Shown here: positions 55,701 through 63,804 of the stretch, in pieces
Layout: every line of letters starts with the position of its first letter
Numbering within the stretch: the first letter of the stretch is position 1
Origin: UBA8231 sp036011085
Lineage (GTDB): Bacteria; Latescibacterota; UBA2968; UBA8231
Assembly (NCBI GenBank): GCA_036011085.1
Contig: DASCMS010000013.1
Location: forward strand, 42,158 to 106,157
Direction of reading: 5' to 3'
DNA: 64,000 nucleotides
Position numbers and translations under genes: made by a program
Notes under the pieces: generated by a model
Told to the model about the DNA's origin: nothing
The model's input: only the letters and a program-made list of their open reading frames with translations
Databases searched by the model: none

Positions 55701-56114
55701 GGCGGGCATGACCGGAGCCAACAGGGCCGCCGCCGGGGCGACGACGATGGCCGGCTCTTCGGCAGCCAGACGGGCGGCGGCCTCGATGCGCAGGCCGGAA
55801 ACGTCGGCATCCGGCGACCGGCCATCGTAGAGGCCGACGTCCCACGCCGGGAAGTAATGCACGATGTCCTCGCCGGCGATGGCTGTCAGATCGTCGCGCC
55901 AGGACTCGGCCTGGCTCTCGTCGGCGGCGATGACGACGACCTGGCGGTGCAGCTGGCGCTGCACCGTGGTCAGCAGAAAGGCACCCAGCGTGGCGGGCAG
56001 ACCATGGACCAGGACGTCCCGGTCGTGGGCGGCGATCCGTTCCAGCACCTGCCTGAAAGGGGCGCTCTGAGCGGTCGTGCGGGCGACGGAATCGAGGGCG
56101 GGCGCGACGGTCAT
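52701..56114 (-). CDS. mfd: Transcription-repair coupling factor Mfd
   Basis: The 1137-residue translocase removes stalled RNA polymerase at lesions and recruits UvrA. The UvrB-homology part (LHGLPATLGAFLL-like start, RGGILDIFSVGLDHPVRLEF) is followed by the polymerase-interacting domain near residue 475 (GDFVVHVDHGIGRYIGLRRL). The helicase core has VCGDVGYGKTEVAVRAAFKA (Walker A, about 622), LLVVDEEQRFGVKHKERLK (DEEQ, about 730), TATPIPRTMHMSL and QIRGRVGRSKERAYAYLL. The C-terminal UvrA-mimic domain ends the protein. Full length and intact. It heads a long operon with its own strong promoter. Confidence 0.97.
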   Translation of the reverse strand: MTVAPALDSVARTTAQSAPFRQVLERIAAHDRDVLVHGLPATLGAFLLTTVQRQLHRQVVVIAADESQAESWRDDLTAIAGEDIVHYFPAWDVGLYDGRSPDADVSGLRIEAAARLAAEEPAIVVAPAAALLAPVMPAAALERATLRLTTGEERVLDELISHLVDAGFERVPVIDGVGQFSSRGGILDIFSVGLDHPVRLEFFGDEIESIRTFDITTQRSIGGIEKTLILPAREVVLHRPFFDDYVPNLERVEKETGVDLTEVKDQLEFGTTTLDGIEMVMAILYGADAGLFAYLPDDALIYSEESDDLDAELDKALGPSLRDWERHAERQTHVPPAHLVRDGDWLHERLDSLPRLRPAPVGKADAAVRFGATEPRVVQGELAVLKQEIGRLDEESYAVHILCETKGQSSRLQEIFSAWSDDITFGLGALSRGFVFPAAKVAILNDHEIFSRQKSRYRYRRFKSAKPISSFDAMQRGDFVVHVDHGIGRYIGLRRLTIANRDHDCLEVTYHGTDKLFIPVEQLDLLRRYSSTEEAVPLLNKLGSNAWEKLKERTKEEIFKMAGELIQLYAERKSLPGTKFSADNGMVRELEAAFPFQETPDQMRTVEEVKRDMESPHPMDRLVCGDVGYGKTEVAVRAAFKAVCDHKQVAVLVPTTILAQQHYQTFSERMAPFPVRVEVMSRFRTPKELKAVAQDVKDGKVDVLIGTHRILSQDVKFRDLGLLVVDEEQRFGVKHKERLKQFKHLVDVVTLTATPIPRTMHMSLMGARDMSVINTPPEDRLPIHTEIIAFDKGRIVEAIQREIDRGGQVYFVHNRVQSIHRLVEFLEELLPQVRFAVGHGQMPSRQLEQIMFDFLERKYDCLVSTMIIESGIDIPSVNTILVNRCDMLGLSQLYQIRGRVGRSKERAYAYLLIPKGKKLTRKSRLRLRAVEEFADLGSGFNIAMRDMEIRGAGNLLGAQQHGFITAVGFDLYTRLLDEAVRELKGEKVEQQVDPDIKIAVTAYIPEDYVPDGDLKMEFYQRLAEAQRVVDLLAIKEEMEDRFGRAPWQARSLLHIMEIKVMARQLGLASVQLEKSRFSLHFPDSVQVAPADIQRLVEKSSSQLEFNVGERLSIETFLRAADEQERLEKARDLVEELL

Positions 56115-56193
56115 CTCGGCGGTGCGTGAGGCCGGAGCAAGGGCAGGTATGTGCTTGAGAATGAAGGTGTTGCGGCGAAGGACAAGAAGCTAA

Positions 56194-56222
56194 AGATAAC
56201 CGGGGGCGTGGTCCTGTGTCAA
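56194..56222 (-). promoter_or_regulatory. Sigma70-type promoter of the mfd operon
   Basis: On the minus strand TTGACA (56217-56222), 17 bp, TTATCT (56194-56199). The -35 box is perfect and the -10 box matches 4 of 6. The start site would lie near 56187, about 70 bases before the mfd ATG at 56114. Confidence 0.7.
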
Positions 56223-56258
56223 CGCACCGAACGGCGAATCGCGGGGTGCGTCATGGCG

Positions 56259-56582
56259 TCACCGGCGTCTGCGGCCCTTCTTTCTCTCCTTCGCCTCGCG
56301 GGCTTCCCGGGCCGCCTCGAGCCGGGCCTCGGTGGCCAACTCGCTCAGGGTCCGGATCTCCCGGCTGGCCTTGACCCAGAGCCACAGCGCGACCGCGGTG
56401 GAGGTGGACAGCATCAGCATGAGAGCCAGGCGTGGATAGAGCCACCGCGCCGGATCTTCAGGATCGTGCAGCAGCAGTCCGCTCGCGCACAGGACCAGAA
56501 CGGCGCTGAGGGCGCCGATGAGGATATGGCGGAAGCGTCGCCACTGCTGGCGCATCCAGATGTAGTCTTGCAGATCAGGCAA
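56259..56582 (-). CDS. Small two-TM membrane protein
   Basis: The 107-residue protein has two hydrophobic spans (HILIGALSAVLVLCASGLLL and LALMLMLSTSTAVALWLWVK) joined by a short loop, then a charged, Arg/Lys/Ala-rich helix (ATEARLEAAREAREAKERKK) ending in RRRR. The basic tail should lie in the cytoplasm. I do not recognise a family. It lies upstream of the mfd promoter on the same strand and is divergent from yfbR. Confidence 0.7.
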   Translation of the reverse strand: MPDLQDYIWMRQQWRRFRHILIGALSAVLVLCASGLLLHDPEDPARWLYPRLALMLMLSTSTAVALWLWVKASREIRTLSELATEARLEAAREAREAKERKKGRRRR

Positions 56583-56615
56583 GGGGCCTATAAAACGGAC
56601 AAAAACAACCTGAGA

Positions 56616-56645
56616 TTGACAATTTCACCGTCCGGCGAATATAGA
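56616..56645 (+). promoter_or_regulatory. Sigma70-type promoter of yfbR
   Basis: TTGACA at 56616-56621 and TATAGA at 56640-56645 with an 18-bp spacer. The start site would be near 56652, leaving about 30 bases before the GTG at 56683 with AAGGAA as ribosome binding site. Confidence 0.75.
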
Positions 56646-56682
56646 CTGACGCCGCGAGCCCGGGAAGGAACGGAAGGAATCA

Positions 56683-57270
56683 GTGGACAGCCCAAGTCAT
56701 TTCTTCGCCTACATGGCGCGCATGAAGTACATCCAGCGCTGGGGTGTGATGCGCAATACGCACACCGAGAACATACAGGAACACAGCCTGCAGGCGGCGG
56801 TCCTGGCCCACGCCCTGGCCCTCATCGCCCGGGATCAGTTCGGCCGCGATGTCGATCCCGAGCGCGTCATGGCCCTGGCCGTGTTCCACGATGTCAGTGA
56901 GGTCATCACGGGGGATCTTCCCAGCCCGATCAAGCACCACGACCCCGATCTCAGGTCGGCCTACGGACGCATCGAGGCGGCCGCCCAGCAGCGGCTGACG
57001 GCGATGTTGCCTGAGGGTCTGCGGGAGGCATACCGGTCATTGCTCATCGGTGAGGATCGAGCCGAGCACGTGCAGCTGGTGAAGGCGGCCGACAAGCTGT
57101 GCTCTTACCTGAAGTGCCTCGAGGAGCTGAAGAGTGGCAATGAGGAGTTTACCTATGCCAAGGCGGCCATCGAGGGGGAGATCGAAGCTCTGGGGATGCC
57201 GGAGGTGGTCTGGTTCATGGAGCGCTTCGTGCCGAGTTTTTCGCTGACGCTGGACGAGCTAAATAGGTAG
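56683..57270 (+). CDS. yfbR: 5-prime-deoxynucleotidase YfbR (HD domain)
   Basis: The 195-residue HD-domain phosphohydrolase removes phosphate from 2-deoxyribonucleoside 5-monophosphates. Seen: SHFFAYMARMKYIQRWGVMR, NTHTENIQEHSLQAAVLAHA (His ligand), ALAVFHDVSEVITGDLPSPI (HD motif), KAADKLCSYLKCLEELKSGN (Asp ligand). It starts at GTG 56683 behind GGAAGGAA. Length and motifs match the E. coli enzyme. It is separately transcribed and divergent from the mfd operon. Confidence 0.95.
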   Translation: MDSPSHFFAYMARMKYIQRWGVMRNTHTENIQEHSLQAAVLAHALALIARDQFGRDVDPERVMALAVFHDVSEVITGDLPSPIKHHDPDLRSAYGRIEAAAQQRLTAMLPEGLREAYRSLLIGEDRAEHVQLVKAADKLCSYLKCLEELKSGNEEFTYAKAAIEGEIEALGMPEVVWFMERFVPSFSLTLDELNR

Positions 57271-57421
57271 CGCTCGATGGAGCGGACGCGACTGCGTCGC
57301 GCCGCTCATCTCGCGAGCCGTGTTGGAGACCGACTCGCTGCCCTCGCGGCTCAACACGGCCCGGGGATTCACCCCCGCCCTACGCCCCAACTGCGAACTG
57401 CCATGGCGACGTGAGGAGAAT

Positions 57422-58174
57422 ATGGATCCACGAATGATTGAGTTGGGCCTGGAGCCGGGCACGCTGACCGACGAACAGAGGCAGCAGCTCGACGAACAGG
57501 GTTTCACCATTCTGCCCGAGGTCATCGACCCTGGGTGGCTCGGTCGTCTGCGCCAGGCCTTCGATGCTATCTACGACGCCGAAGGCGCCGATGCCGGTAA
57601 GGAAGTCGCTCAGATGGAAGGCGTGCGGCGCCTTGCGGATCTGGTCAACAAGGGCGACGTGTTCGATGACGTCTACGTGCAGCCCCGGTTGCTGGCGGCC
57701 GTCTGGCATGTGCTGCAGCGGCCCTTCAAACTGCACTCCGTCAATGGCCACGACCCGTTGCAGGGGTACGGCCAGCAGGATCTGCACGCCGACTGGGGTG
57801 GGGCCCGCGACCCGGGTGTCTACCACGTGGTCAACTCGATGTGGATGCTCGACGACATGACCCCGGACAACGGCGCCACGCGGATCGTACCGGACAGCCA
57901 TCTCCTGGCGGCATCCGTCCACGACGTGCATCCCGATCGTCAGGCACCCCATGCCGATGAGGTCTACCTGACGGCGCCGGCCGGGTCCGTGGGTGTCTTC
58001 AACGGCAGCGCCTGGCACAGCTGTACGCTGAATCGATCCGGTGCGCCCAGGAGGCTGCTCCACGCCGCCTTCATCGCCCGCGAGCATGCACAGCAGACCG
58101 ACCAGCGCCAGCATCTGCGGCCCGAGACCGACGCCCGGCTGTCACCTCTGGCGCGGTATGTTCTGGATGTCTGA
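57422..58174 (+). CDS. Phytanoyl-CoA dioxygenase (PhyH) family protein
   Basis: The 250-residue protein is the sixth PhyH in the window. Seen: LTDEQRQQLDEQGFTILPEV, QQDLHADWGGARDPG (His-x-Asp), WMLDDMTPDNGATRIVPDSH (conserved loop), and GSVGVFNGSAWHSCTLNRSG (distal His), then Arg-Arg. The ATG at 57422 follows TGAGGAGAA. It stands alone between yfbR and a broken phosphotransferase gene. Substrate unknown. Confidence 0.92.
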   Translation: MDPRMIELGLEPGTLTDEQRQQLDEQGFTILPEVIDPGWLGRLRQAFDAIYDAEGADAGKEVAQMEGVRRLADLVNKGDVFDDVYVQPRLLAAVWHVLQRPFKLHSVNGHDPLQGYGQQDLHADWGGARDPGVYHVVNSMWMLDDMTPDNGATRIVPDSHLLAASVHDVHPDRQAPHADEVYLTAPAGSVGVFNGSAWHSCTLNRSGAPRRLLHAAFIAREHAQQTDQRQHLRPETDARLSPLARYVLDV

Positions 58175-58238
58175 GAACACGACGGCGCCGTAGATCTTCC
58201 CGGCGACCTGCTCCGGTCTGATCGGGGGGGCATCACTC

Positions 58239-59025
58239 ATGCTCGCTGCCGCACAGCGCATACTGGGCGCATTTCTTGGCGCCGAGGCGGCTCGTGGCAC
58301 GACGCTCGAGCCCATTCACGGCGGCGAGAGCGCGGCGTCCCTCTACCGGTTTGGCCACCGGGCAGACGCTCTGCCTGAGCGATATGCACGACGCGTCGGT
58401 GATCGAACGCCTCGCTCAACGGCTGAGTCGACTGCATCGCGCCAGCGTCGATGTCCCGACCGCAACGTCGCCCTTCGAGCGCTTCTACGGGTTTGAGCAA
58501 CGCGCCATCGAGGGCGGACGGCCCTGGCCGCAGGCGATGACTCGCGCGGCCGAGTTCGTACGGCGCCTGGAGGAGGAACTGCAGCACACAACTCCGAGAC
58601 CATGTCACCTAGACCTGCATGCGCGAAACATCATTCTCCCACCAGCGCAGGACCCAGTGTTCATCGACTGGGTCAATGGGGGGTTGAGTGATCCCGTGTC
58701 TGACGTGGCGACTATCATCGCCTTCCTCGGTCTCCGAGATGGGCAACGAGACCACTTTCTCGCCAGCTATCAGAAGTCGATGGGCGAGGCGCTCGACATC
58801 GCCCGGCTCGAACTGCTGATGCCGATTCGTCCTTTTGTGGCGGCGGCCAGCAGTCTCGTCAACACCCCACTCGACGTCTCACAGTCTCAACTCGAACAGG
58901 AGCTGGCCCGAGCAGAGCTGCCGGGCCACGAACTCTACAGTATTCCGCATAGTGCTCGTCCTGAATGGCCGCGGTGGAAATGGGGCTTGATCGCACTCAA
59001 GATGGGTCTGTCACACCTGCCGTAG
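58239..59025 (+). pseudogene. Aminoglycoside/choline kinase-like phosphotransferase, frameshifted and internally deleted
   Basis: Frame one (from ATG 58239) gives AAQRILGAFLGAEAARG and GGESAASLYRFGHRA, the start of the kinase N-lobe with its Gly-rich loop. The second frame (from near 58340 to 59025) gives the C-lobe: IERLAQRLSRLHRASVDV, the catalytic PRPCHLDLHARNIILPP (HxDxxxxN) and PVFIDWVNGGLSDPVSDVAT (DFG-equivalent Asp). Only about 30 residues separate the loop from the C-lobe instead of about 70, so most of the N-lobe is gone besides the frameshift. Nonfunctional remnant. Confidence 0.72.
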
Positions 59026-59051
59026 ATCACAGATCTGTCATGGGAGTCCCA

Positions 59052-61334
59052 TCAATAGGCCACACCAAGCGTCCGCTGCAGGCGTTCGTCACCAGCATCA
59101 CCCTCGATCTCGACGCTGAGAATGTAGAGCCCGGGAGTCGCTCGACTGCTTCCGGTGCTGCCGTCCCAGACAAGATCTACCTTGCCGGCCATCGCCTCGC
59201 TGTCGAGCAGCTCCGCGATGGTCGCGCCGCCGAGATCGAAGAGCCGAACCCGCAGCCGTCGGGGCTCGAGGAGGCGCATCAGGTCGAAGCGAATATCCAG
59301 CCTGTCGTTCACGCCGTCCCCATTCGGCGTGATGACCGGGCTCGATAGCTCAAGGTTCTGCAGCATCGGTCCCCGCGTCGGCAGTGACACGGAAACCGTC
59401 TCATTCTCGACGTCGGCCGAGGCGTCGCCCTCATCCACGCGCTGACGAACATCGGTGCCCAGGGCGCTGTTGAAGAGCACCGTCTCATAGCGCGTCCGGT
59501 TGACGAAGACCGTGCTCTCGAAATCGATCTCCACCCGCGCATCCCGGCGCAGTCGATCATCCAACCGCAGCCGGAAGCCGTCCTGCTGGGGCGTCGCCGC
59601 GGCGGCCGCAGCCTCGCCATCGATTCGGATCCCGCGATAGTGCATGTCCGCCGAGGACGTGATCTCGATCTCGTCGAAGCCCCGGTCAGAGTCTTCCGTC
59701 ACGATCCTGAGTACGTAGGTGAACACGATGGGGGTGCCCGGCGTCGCTTCCGCCGGTGAGATCTCCGCTCGGGTCGCGGCCACCAGCGGTGGATGAAAGC
59801 GCAGCGACAATTCGTCGAGCTGCGCTGCTCGCTGCGGATTGTCCGATAGAAAGCGGGCCTCCATCTGCACGTATCGCCGAGGCCCCGGAGACAGGAAGGC
59901 CTGACCTGGTTTCTGGTACGAACGGCTCCAGGCGCTCCAGTCAGAGCCGGCAGACCGCGTGGTGTCGACAGGACCCCGGAAAGACGGGATCAGCCGTTCC
60001 CACTTCCGCCGAGTCAGCTGTTTGCCATTCTTGTCGAAGTAGGTCAGTTCCTCCTGCAGCTGATTTCCGGTGCGGCTGCGAATATGGATGGCCGTTCCCC
60101 CAGGGAGCGACGCCTTCCAGTCTACGGCGGTCACGTTCTGTGCCACTCCGAGATCGAACAGCGGGGACCGCGAGACGACCTCTGCGGCGTAGCCCTCGCC
60201 GAAGACCTGCATCTCGGCGGTCACCCCGGAAAGGGCGGCAGAGGTCATGCCGAACAGCAGACGAAGGTAGCGCAGTTTCCTCGGTTTGAAGGTCTCCTCA
60301 AAGTGCACGATGTCCCGGTGGTTGCGCGGACTCTCCGGCAGGTCACCAAGAGGCGTCCAGCGCAGCGTTCCATTCGGCGCCAGCGAGCCGTCAGAACCGG
60401 ACAGCTGGTACCACAGGTAGTTGATCGAGCCGAAACGAGTGCGGGCCCGCTCTCCCGTCGTGGGCAGGCCGCTGAAGTCTCCGAGAAGGCGCGTGCGGTC
60501 GACCCAGAACAGCGCCCCCAGGTCGAGTGTAAAACGGGCGACGGGTACCGCGCCACGACCTTCCTTGCGCCCCCAGTACGTGGTGATATCGCCGTCGATG
60601 ATCAGGCTGGAGAGGAACTCGGACTCCTCCCGCTCACGGTCTCCGGCGCCCAGCAGGCTGCGGACCTCGATACTGCCGCCACGCCCCAGTGCACCCAACG
60701 AAAGGTTGTCTCCGGGTGTGGCGACGCGCAGATCGGCCAGTCCGGCGCCCGGTCTCAGCCGGTCCGCCTGAATCCGGACATACCGGATCGGCACCAGGTT
60801 CAGATCGATGTGAACGGTGTAGCTCTCGCTGTAACTGAAACGCTCGCGCCGGTTGTAGCGCAGAGTACCGTCGATGGCAACCCCGGCATTAGAAAAGAAC
60901 GGCTCGCCGTCTGAGAAGAGAACGCGGAAAAACTCCAGCGGCACCGCTGTGCGATCGAAGTCGAGTTCGACGTAGTGGGCCGATACAACCCGCCCGAGGT
61001 CGACCTCTATCCACCAGTCGTCCAGTTGGGTGGATTGATCCGGTCTCCAGGCGGAGATCGGATCCTCATCGATCAGCGCCGATGCCTGAGGCAGTGAGGC
61101 GCCGGCACCGCGTACACCGCCACCGAACTGGCCGGCATTGTCCACAGCGTCCATCCGGCTGCGAACGAAGGCCGGGCCGATGGCACCCTCAGCAATCAGC
61201 ATGGCGTCTCCGGGTACCGACCAGCGTCGCCAGTCGGTGTCATCATCGACAACCAGTTCATCAGCGCCCGTGGGCGGGCCATAGAGGGTGCACACAATCA
61301 TGTACAACACAACGGGGGCGTTTCGCGTGGGCAT
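59052..61334 (-). CDS. Secreted discoidin-domain protein with FlgD-Ig-like C-terminus
   Basis: The 760-residue protein has a signal peptide (NAPVVLYMIVCTLYGPPTGA). Residues 60-190 resemble a discoidin/F5-8C fold (DDWWIEVDLGRVVSAHYVEL, VHIDLNLVPIRYVRIQADRL), and a second discoidin-like part follows (ARFTLDLGALFWVDRTRLLG, LRYLRLLFGM). After a linker with strand-rich segments comes the C-terminal VITPNGDGVNDRLDIRFDL and LVWDGSTGSSRATPGLYILS with VEIEGD, the FlgD-Ig/gliding-motility-CTD fold used as a sorting or anchoring module. Probably a surface or secreted adhesin or glycan-binding protein. It is in a mostly solitary position. Confidence 0.78.
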   Translation of the reverse strand: MPTRNAPVVLYMIVCTLYGPPTGADELVVDDDTDWRRWSVPGDAMLIAEGAIGPAFVRSRMDAVDNAGQFGGGVRGAGASLPQASALIDEDPISAWRPDQSTQLDDWWIEVDLGRVVSAHYVELDFDRTAVPLEFFRVLFSDGEPFFSNAGVAIDGTLRYNRRERFSYSESYTVHIDLNLVPIRYVRIQADRLRPGAGLADLRVATPGDNLSLGALGRGGSIEVRSLLGAGDREREESEFLSSLIIDGDITTYWGRKEGRGAVPVARFTLDLGALFWVDRTRLLGDFSGLPTTGERARTRFGSINYLWYQLSGSDGSLAPNGTLRWTPLGDLPESPRNHRDIVHFEETFKPRKLRYLRLLFGMTSAALSGVTAEMQVFGEGYAAEVVSRSPLFDLGVAQNVTAVDWKASLPGGTAIHIRSRTGNQLQEELTYFDKNGKQLTRRKWERLIPSFRGPVDTTRSAGSDWSAWSRSYQKPGQAFLSPGPRRYVQMEARFLSDNPQRAAQLDELSLRFHPPLVAATRAEISPAEATPGTPIVFTYVLRIVTEDSDRGFDEIEITSSADMHYRGIRIDGEAAAAAATPQQDGFRLRLDDRLRRDARVEIDFESTVFVNRTRYETVLFNSALGTDVRQRVDEGDASADVENETVSVSLPTRGPMLQNLELSSPVITPNGDGVNDRLDIRFDLMRLLEPRRLRVRLFDLGGATIAELLDSEAMAGKVDLVWDGSTGSSRATPGLYILSVEIEGDAGDERLQRTLGVAY

Positions 61335-61668
61335 TGAGCAGCCGTCGGCGTATGTCAGCGGTACCGGACTTCGGGGCGAGATCGAAGTCTATTCTTTCGG
61401 CCCGGGGGCTGCCAATCGGTCGGCACAGAACGAGAAAGCACAACTTCGTTAGAAAACACGGAGTTGCGTATCAGGACATGGTGGAGCTGAGAGGAATCGA
61501 AATCATAGCCTAAGTGCGTATGCCAACTGTATGTTAACGCGAATACACAACAAATATACCCCGTAAAACTACCCCGTAAGCGGTGGCGGCGGTGCCAGGG
61601 TGCCCGCCCCCACGAGGGGGTGCCGGTCTTTTCTGTGCGGCGGGATCTGGGGCCCCATCTGTGGCCTG
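61335..61668. other. AT-richer intergenic stretch with a 10-bp direct repeat
   Basis: No gene is apparent in these 334 bases. The part at 61440-61580 is clearly less GC-rich than its surroundings and probably holds the promoter of the secreted discoidin gene. TACCCCGTAA occurs at 61557-61566 and again at 61570-61579, a 13-bp period that would suit a regulator binding one face of the helix. Confidence 0.4.
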
Positions 61669-61671
61669 GTT

Positions 61672-61828
61672 GGGGCTGATTCCCGACCTCCGCCCTGTGG
61701 TCGCCCGTTACGTTCCATCTAGTAGCCGCCTAACGAACCGAAAACGGCGGAGACGTGGTGGGTCCCTCTACTCCACGGCCAAATCTCCCACACCAGCGAT
61801 TCTGCAGGTCCTCGCTGTAATCAGCCCC
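61672..61828. repeat. MITE-like repeat, copy A, with perfect 10-bp terminal inverted repeats
   Basis: The 157-bp stretch starts with GGGGCTGATT (61672-61681) and ends with its exact reverse complement AATCAGCCCC (61819-61828). It is about three quarters identical by eye to 63281-63438 in the same orientation. Shared blocks include TACGTTCCAT and CCCACACCAGCGATT (61787-61801). It lies upstream of the glycosyltransferase gene. No gene is seen inside. Confidence 0.75.
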
Positions 61829-61903
61829 CCCCGGGCAAGCTTCCGTGGCCCACCGGCGCCGTTGTGGTCGTGGCAACCCCGTCGTCAGCCTATACTGAAG
61901 AGC

Positions 61904-63214
61904 ATGTTCGGAATCTATCCGGTCAATCCTGATGAATCCCTCTGCGCATCGATCGCCTGGAGTCTGTGGAGCGAAGGACGGCTGGCGACGACGCTGCTGC
62001 AGGGGGCCTTGCCGGGCATCGAGCACAGCGTCTATTGGACGCCACCACTCTACTACCTCGTGCTCGCCGGTTGGATGGGACTTTTCGGCCCCGGGCTGCT
62101 CGCCGTGCGCTCGCTGTCGCTGATCCTGGGGCTGGTTCTCATCGTCGTACTCTGGCAGAGACACCGCAGCGTCGGCGTCACCGCGTGGACGTCGTGCGCC
62201 CTGGTTCTGTTCGACCCATCGCTGCAGGGCGCCGCATCCATGGCGCGCATGGACATGCTGGCAATCACGCTTACTGCGGGCTCGCTGACGTGGCTTGAGG
62301 TGGGTCGTGACGAGCGTCGCTACCTGGGTGTGGGCGCCCTGGCGGCAGCGGCGATCCTGACGCATCCGTTGGGCGCCGCAGCCATGGCAGCTGCCGGCCT
62401 TACGAGTCTGCTGCGAGGACGTCGCCTCGTGCTCCTGTTTCTCGCCGGCAGTGTGCCCCTGCTGTTGGCCTGGGGGGTGTACATTGCCCTCGATGTGGAC
62501 ACATTCGTGGCGCAAATGCAACTGCAGTTGGCGGTAAAATCGGGCAGGGCGCAGTCACCCCTTGGCAACCTGCAACGTCTGGCCGAACTCTCCGGGCCCC
62601 TCGCACCGGTGCTGGCAGTGGCCTTTGTTGGTGGTCTGGCGGGGCTGATCGCAGGTTGGCGAGAGTTGCTCCCCTGGCTGATCGGCGCCGTCTGCCTGGC
62701 GCCGTTGGCGCTGTTTTCCGGGGAACTGGTCTACCCGGCGTACATGGCGCCGTTCACCGCCGTCGGGCTGGGCTACTGGCTGCAGCTGAGTCGCTGGGCG
62801 CGTCGTGCCGTGCTGGTGGCCGTACTGGCGCTTTCTATGGCCCTCATCATGGATCGGCCTCCTCTGGCAGGCATCGACCCGACGTACGAGCTCTACTGCA
62901 GCTACCTCTCCGATCATATCGGGCCCGGCAACACCGTCCTGTTCGCCATTTTGCCCGATCCCTGGTTCGGCTTCCAACACCGCACCGATCTGCAGTTACG
63001 GGTCGCGCCGCCTGTCGTCATCGACATGCCACAACTGGACGCCTACGTGGGCGCCGCCGATCTGGTTCTGTTCGGTGGCTACAATCCGCCTGGATTCATC
63101 TCGATCATCAAACGCTGGGACGAGGTGGCACATCCAGGGGAGCATCTGTGGATCCTGGAAGGGGGAGAACTGCACGACTTCGCCAATGTCCGGGACAGAG
63201 TGCGGTTTCGCTGA
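61904..63214 (+). CDS. GT39-like membrane glycosyltransferase, first TM missing
   Basis: The 436-residue protein has about ten hydrophobic spans. The start reads YPVNPDESLCASIAWSLWSE, where the PDE acid pair matches the catalytic loop of GT39/ArnT-PMT glycosyltransferases, which follows TM1 and faces the periplasm. In this family TM1 precedes the loop, but here the ATG at 61904 comes right before it and the upstream sequence is repeat copy A. GIEHSVYWTPPLYYLVLAGW and GLFGPGLLAVRSLSLILGLV continue the canonical order. It would move a lipid-linked sugar onto a periplasmic acceptor. TATACT 8 bp before the ATG resembles a -10 box. The N-terminus may have been replaced. Confidence 0.75.
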   Translation: MFGIYPVNPDESLCASIAWSLWSEGRLATTLLQGALPGIEHSVYWTPPLYYLVLAGWMGLFGPGLLAVRSLSLILGLVLIVVLWQRHRSVGVTAWTSCALVLFDPSLQGAASMARMDMLAITLTAGSLTWLEVGRDERRYLGVGALAAAAILTHPLGAAAMAAAGLTSLLRGRRLVLLFLAGSVPLLLAWGVYIALDVDTFVAQMQLQLAVKSGRAQSPLGNLQRLAELSGPLAPVLAVAFVGGLAGLIAGWRELLPWLIGAVCLAPLALFSGELVYPAYMAPFTAVGLGYWLQLSRWARRAVLVAVLALSMALIMDRPPLAGIDPTYELYCSYLSDHIGPGNTVLFAILPDPWFGFQHRTDLQLRVAPPVVIDMPQLDAYVGAADLVLFGGYNPPGFISIIKRWDEVAHPGEHLWILEGGELHDFANVRDRVRFR

Positions 63215-63280
63215 GTGCGCGCACACCTGAGAAAGAGCCCCTCTACCGGGTACTGGCCGAGTACTTGGAGACCTTTGGTT

Positions 63281-63438
63281 GGGGCTGGTTCCCGACCTCG
63301 CCCCTACTGTTGGCCGCTACGTTCCATATAGAGGTAGCCTAATCGATCCCGAAAACAGCGATGCCGAGATGGGTCCCCCTACTCCGCACCCAAATTGCCC
63401 ACACCAGCGATTTCCGGTTCCTCGGCTGCAATCGCCCG
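63281..63438. repeat. MITE-like repeat, copy B
   Basis: Diverged second copy of the 157-bp element in direct orientation, 1.6 kb from copy A. It starts with GGGGCTGGTT and contains TACGTTCCAT and CCCACACCAGCGATT (63398-63412). Its right end (AATCGCCC) has lost the precise inverted match. It lies 66 bp after the glycosyltransferase stop. Confidence 0.72.
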
Positions 63439-63537
63439 TCGGACTAGCGGTTCAGCAAGACCGATTCAAGCCATTGCGCGGAGACTCACCAGCGTCGAGG
63501 GGTAGATTCCGGAGTCAAGAGTTGCTCACCCTGGGAC

Positions 63538-63774
63538 GTGATGACCAGCCTCCAGGTTCCAGATCGCGTAGAAGACCAACCCCATTGCATGGGGCGAGAT
63601 CGGCCTATACTGCTGTCGACTGCCACATTGGTCGGTTGGCGAACGCCGCGGGATTGGTTCGGCCTATGGAGAATACTGGACTGGATTCCTGCTTCGGTCG
63701 CAATGGTAGTTGCGGGGATCGCCATCCTCTTTGCCGACGAGAAAAGAGAGGACGAGGATGAACCGATGGCGTGA
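63538..63774 (+). CDS. Possible small single-TM protein
   Basis: A 78-residue frame whose second half is credible: FGLWRILDWIPASVAMVVAG then IAILFADEKREDEDEPMA, one membrane span followed by a strongly acidic tail. The first 30 residues look unlike protein, so the true start may be the TTG near 63629 just after a CCTATACTG -10-like element (63605-63613). A frame of about 48 residues would result. No family assigned; it precedes another membrane protein at 63805. Confidence 0.4.
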   Translation: MMTSLQVPDRVEDQPHCMGRDRPILLSTATLVGWRTPRDWFGLWRILDWIPASVAMVVAGIAILFADEKREDEDEPMA

Positions 63775-63804
63775 TCGGTCGTCCCGAGTCGCCACGCCAT
63801 CGGT

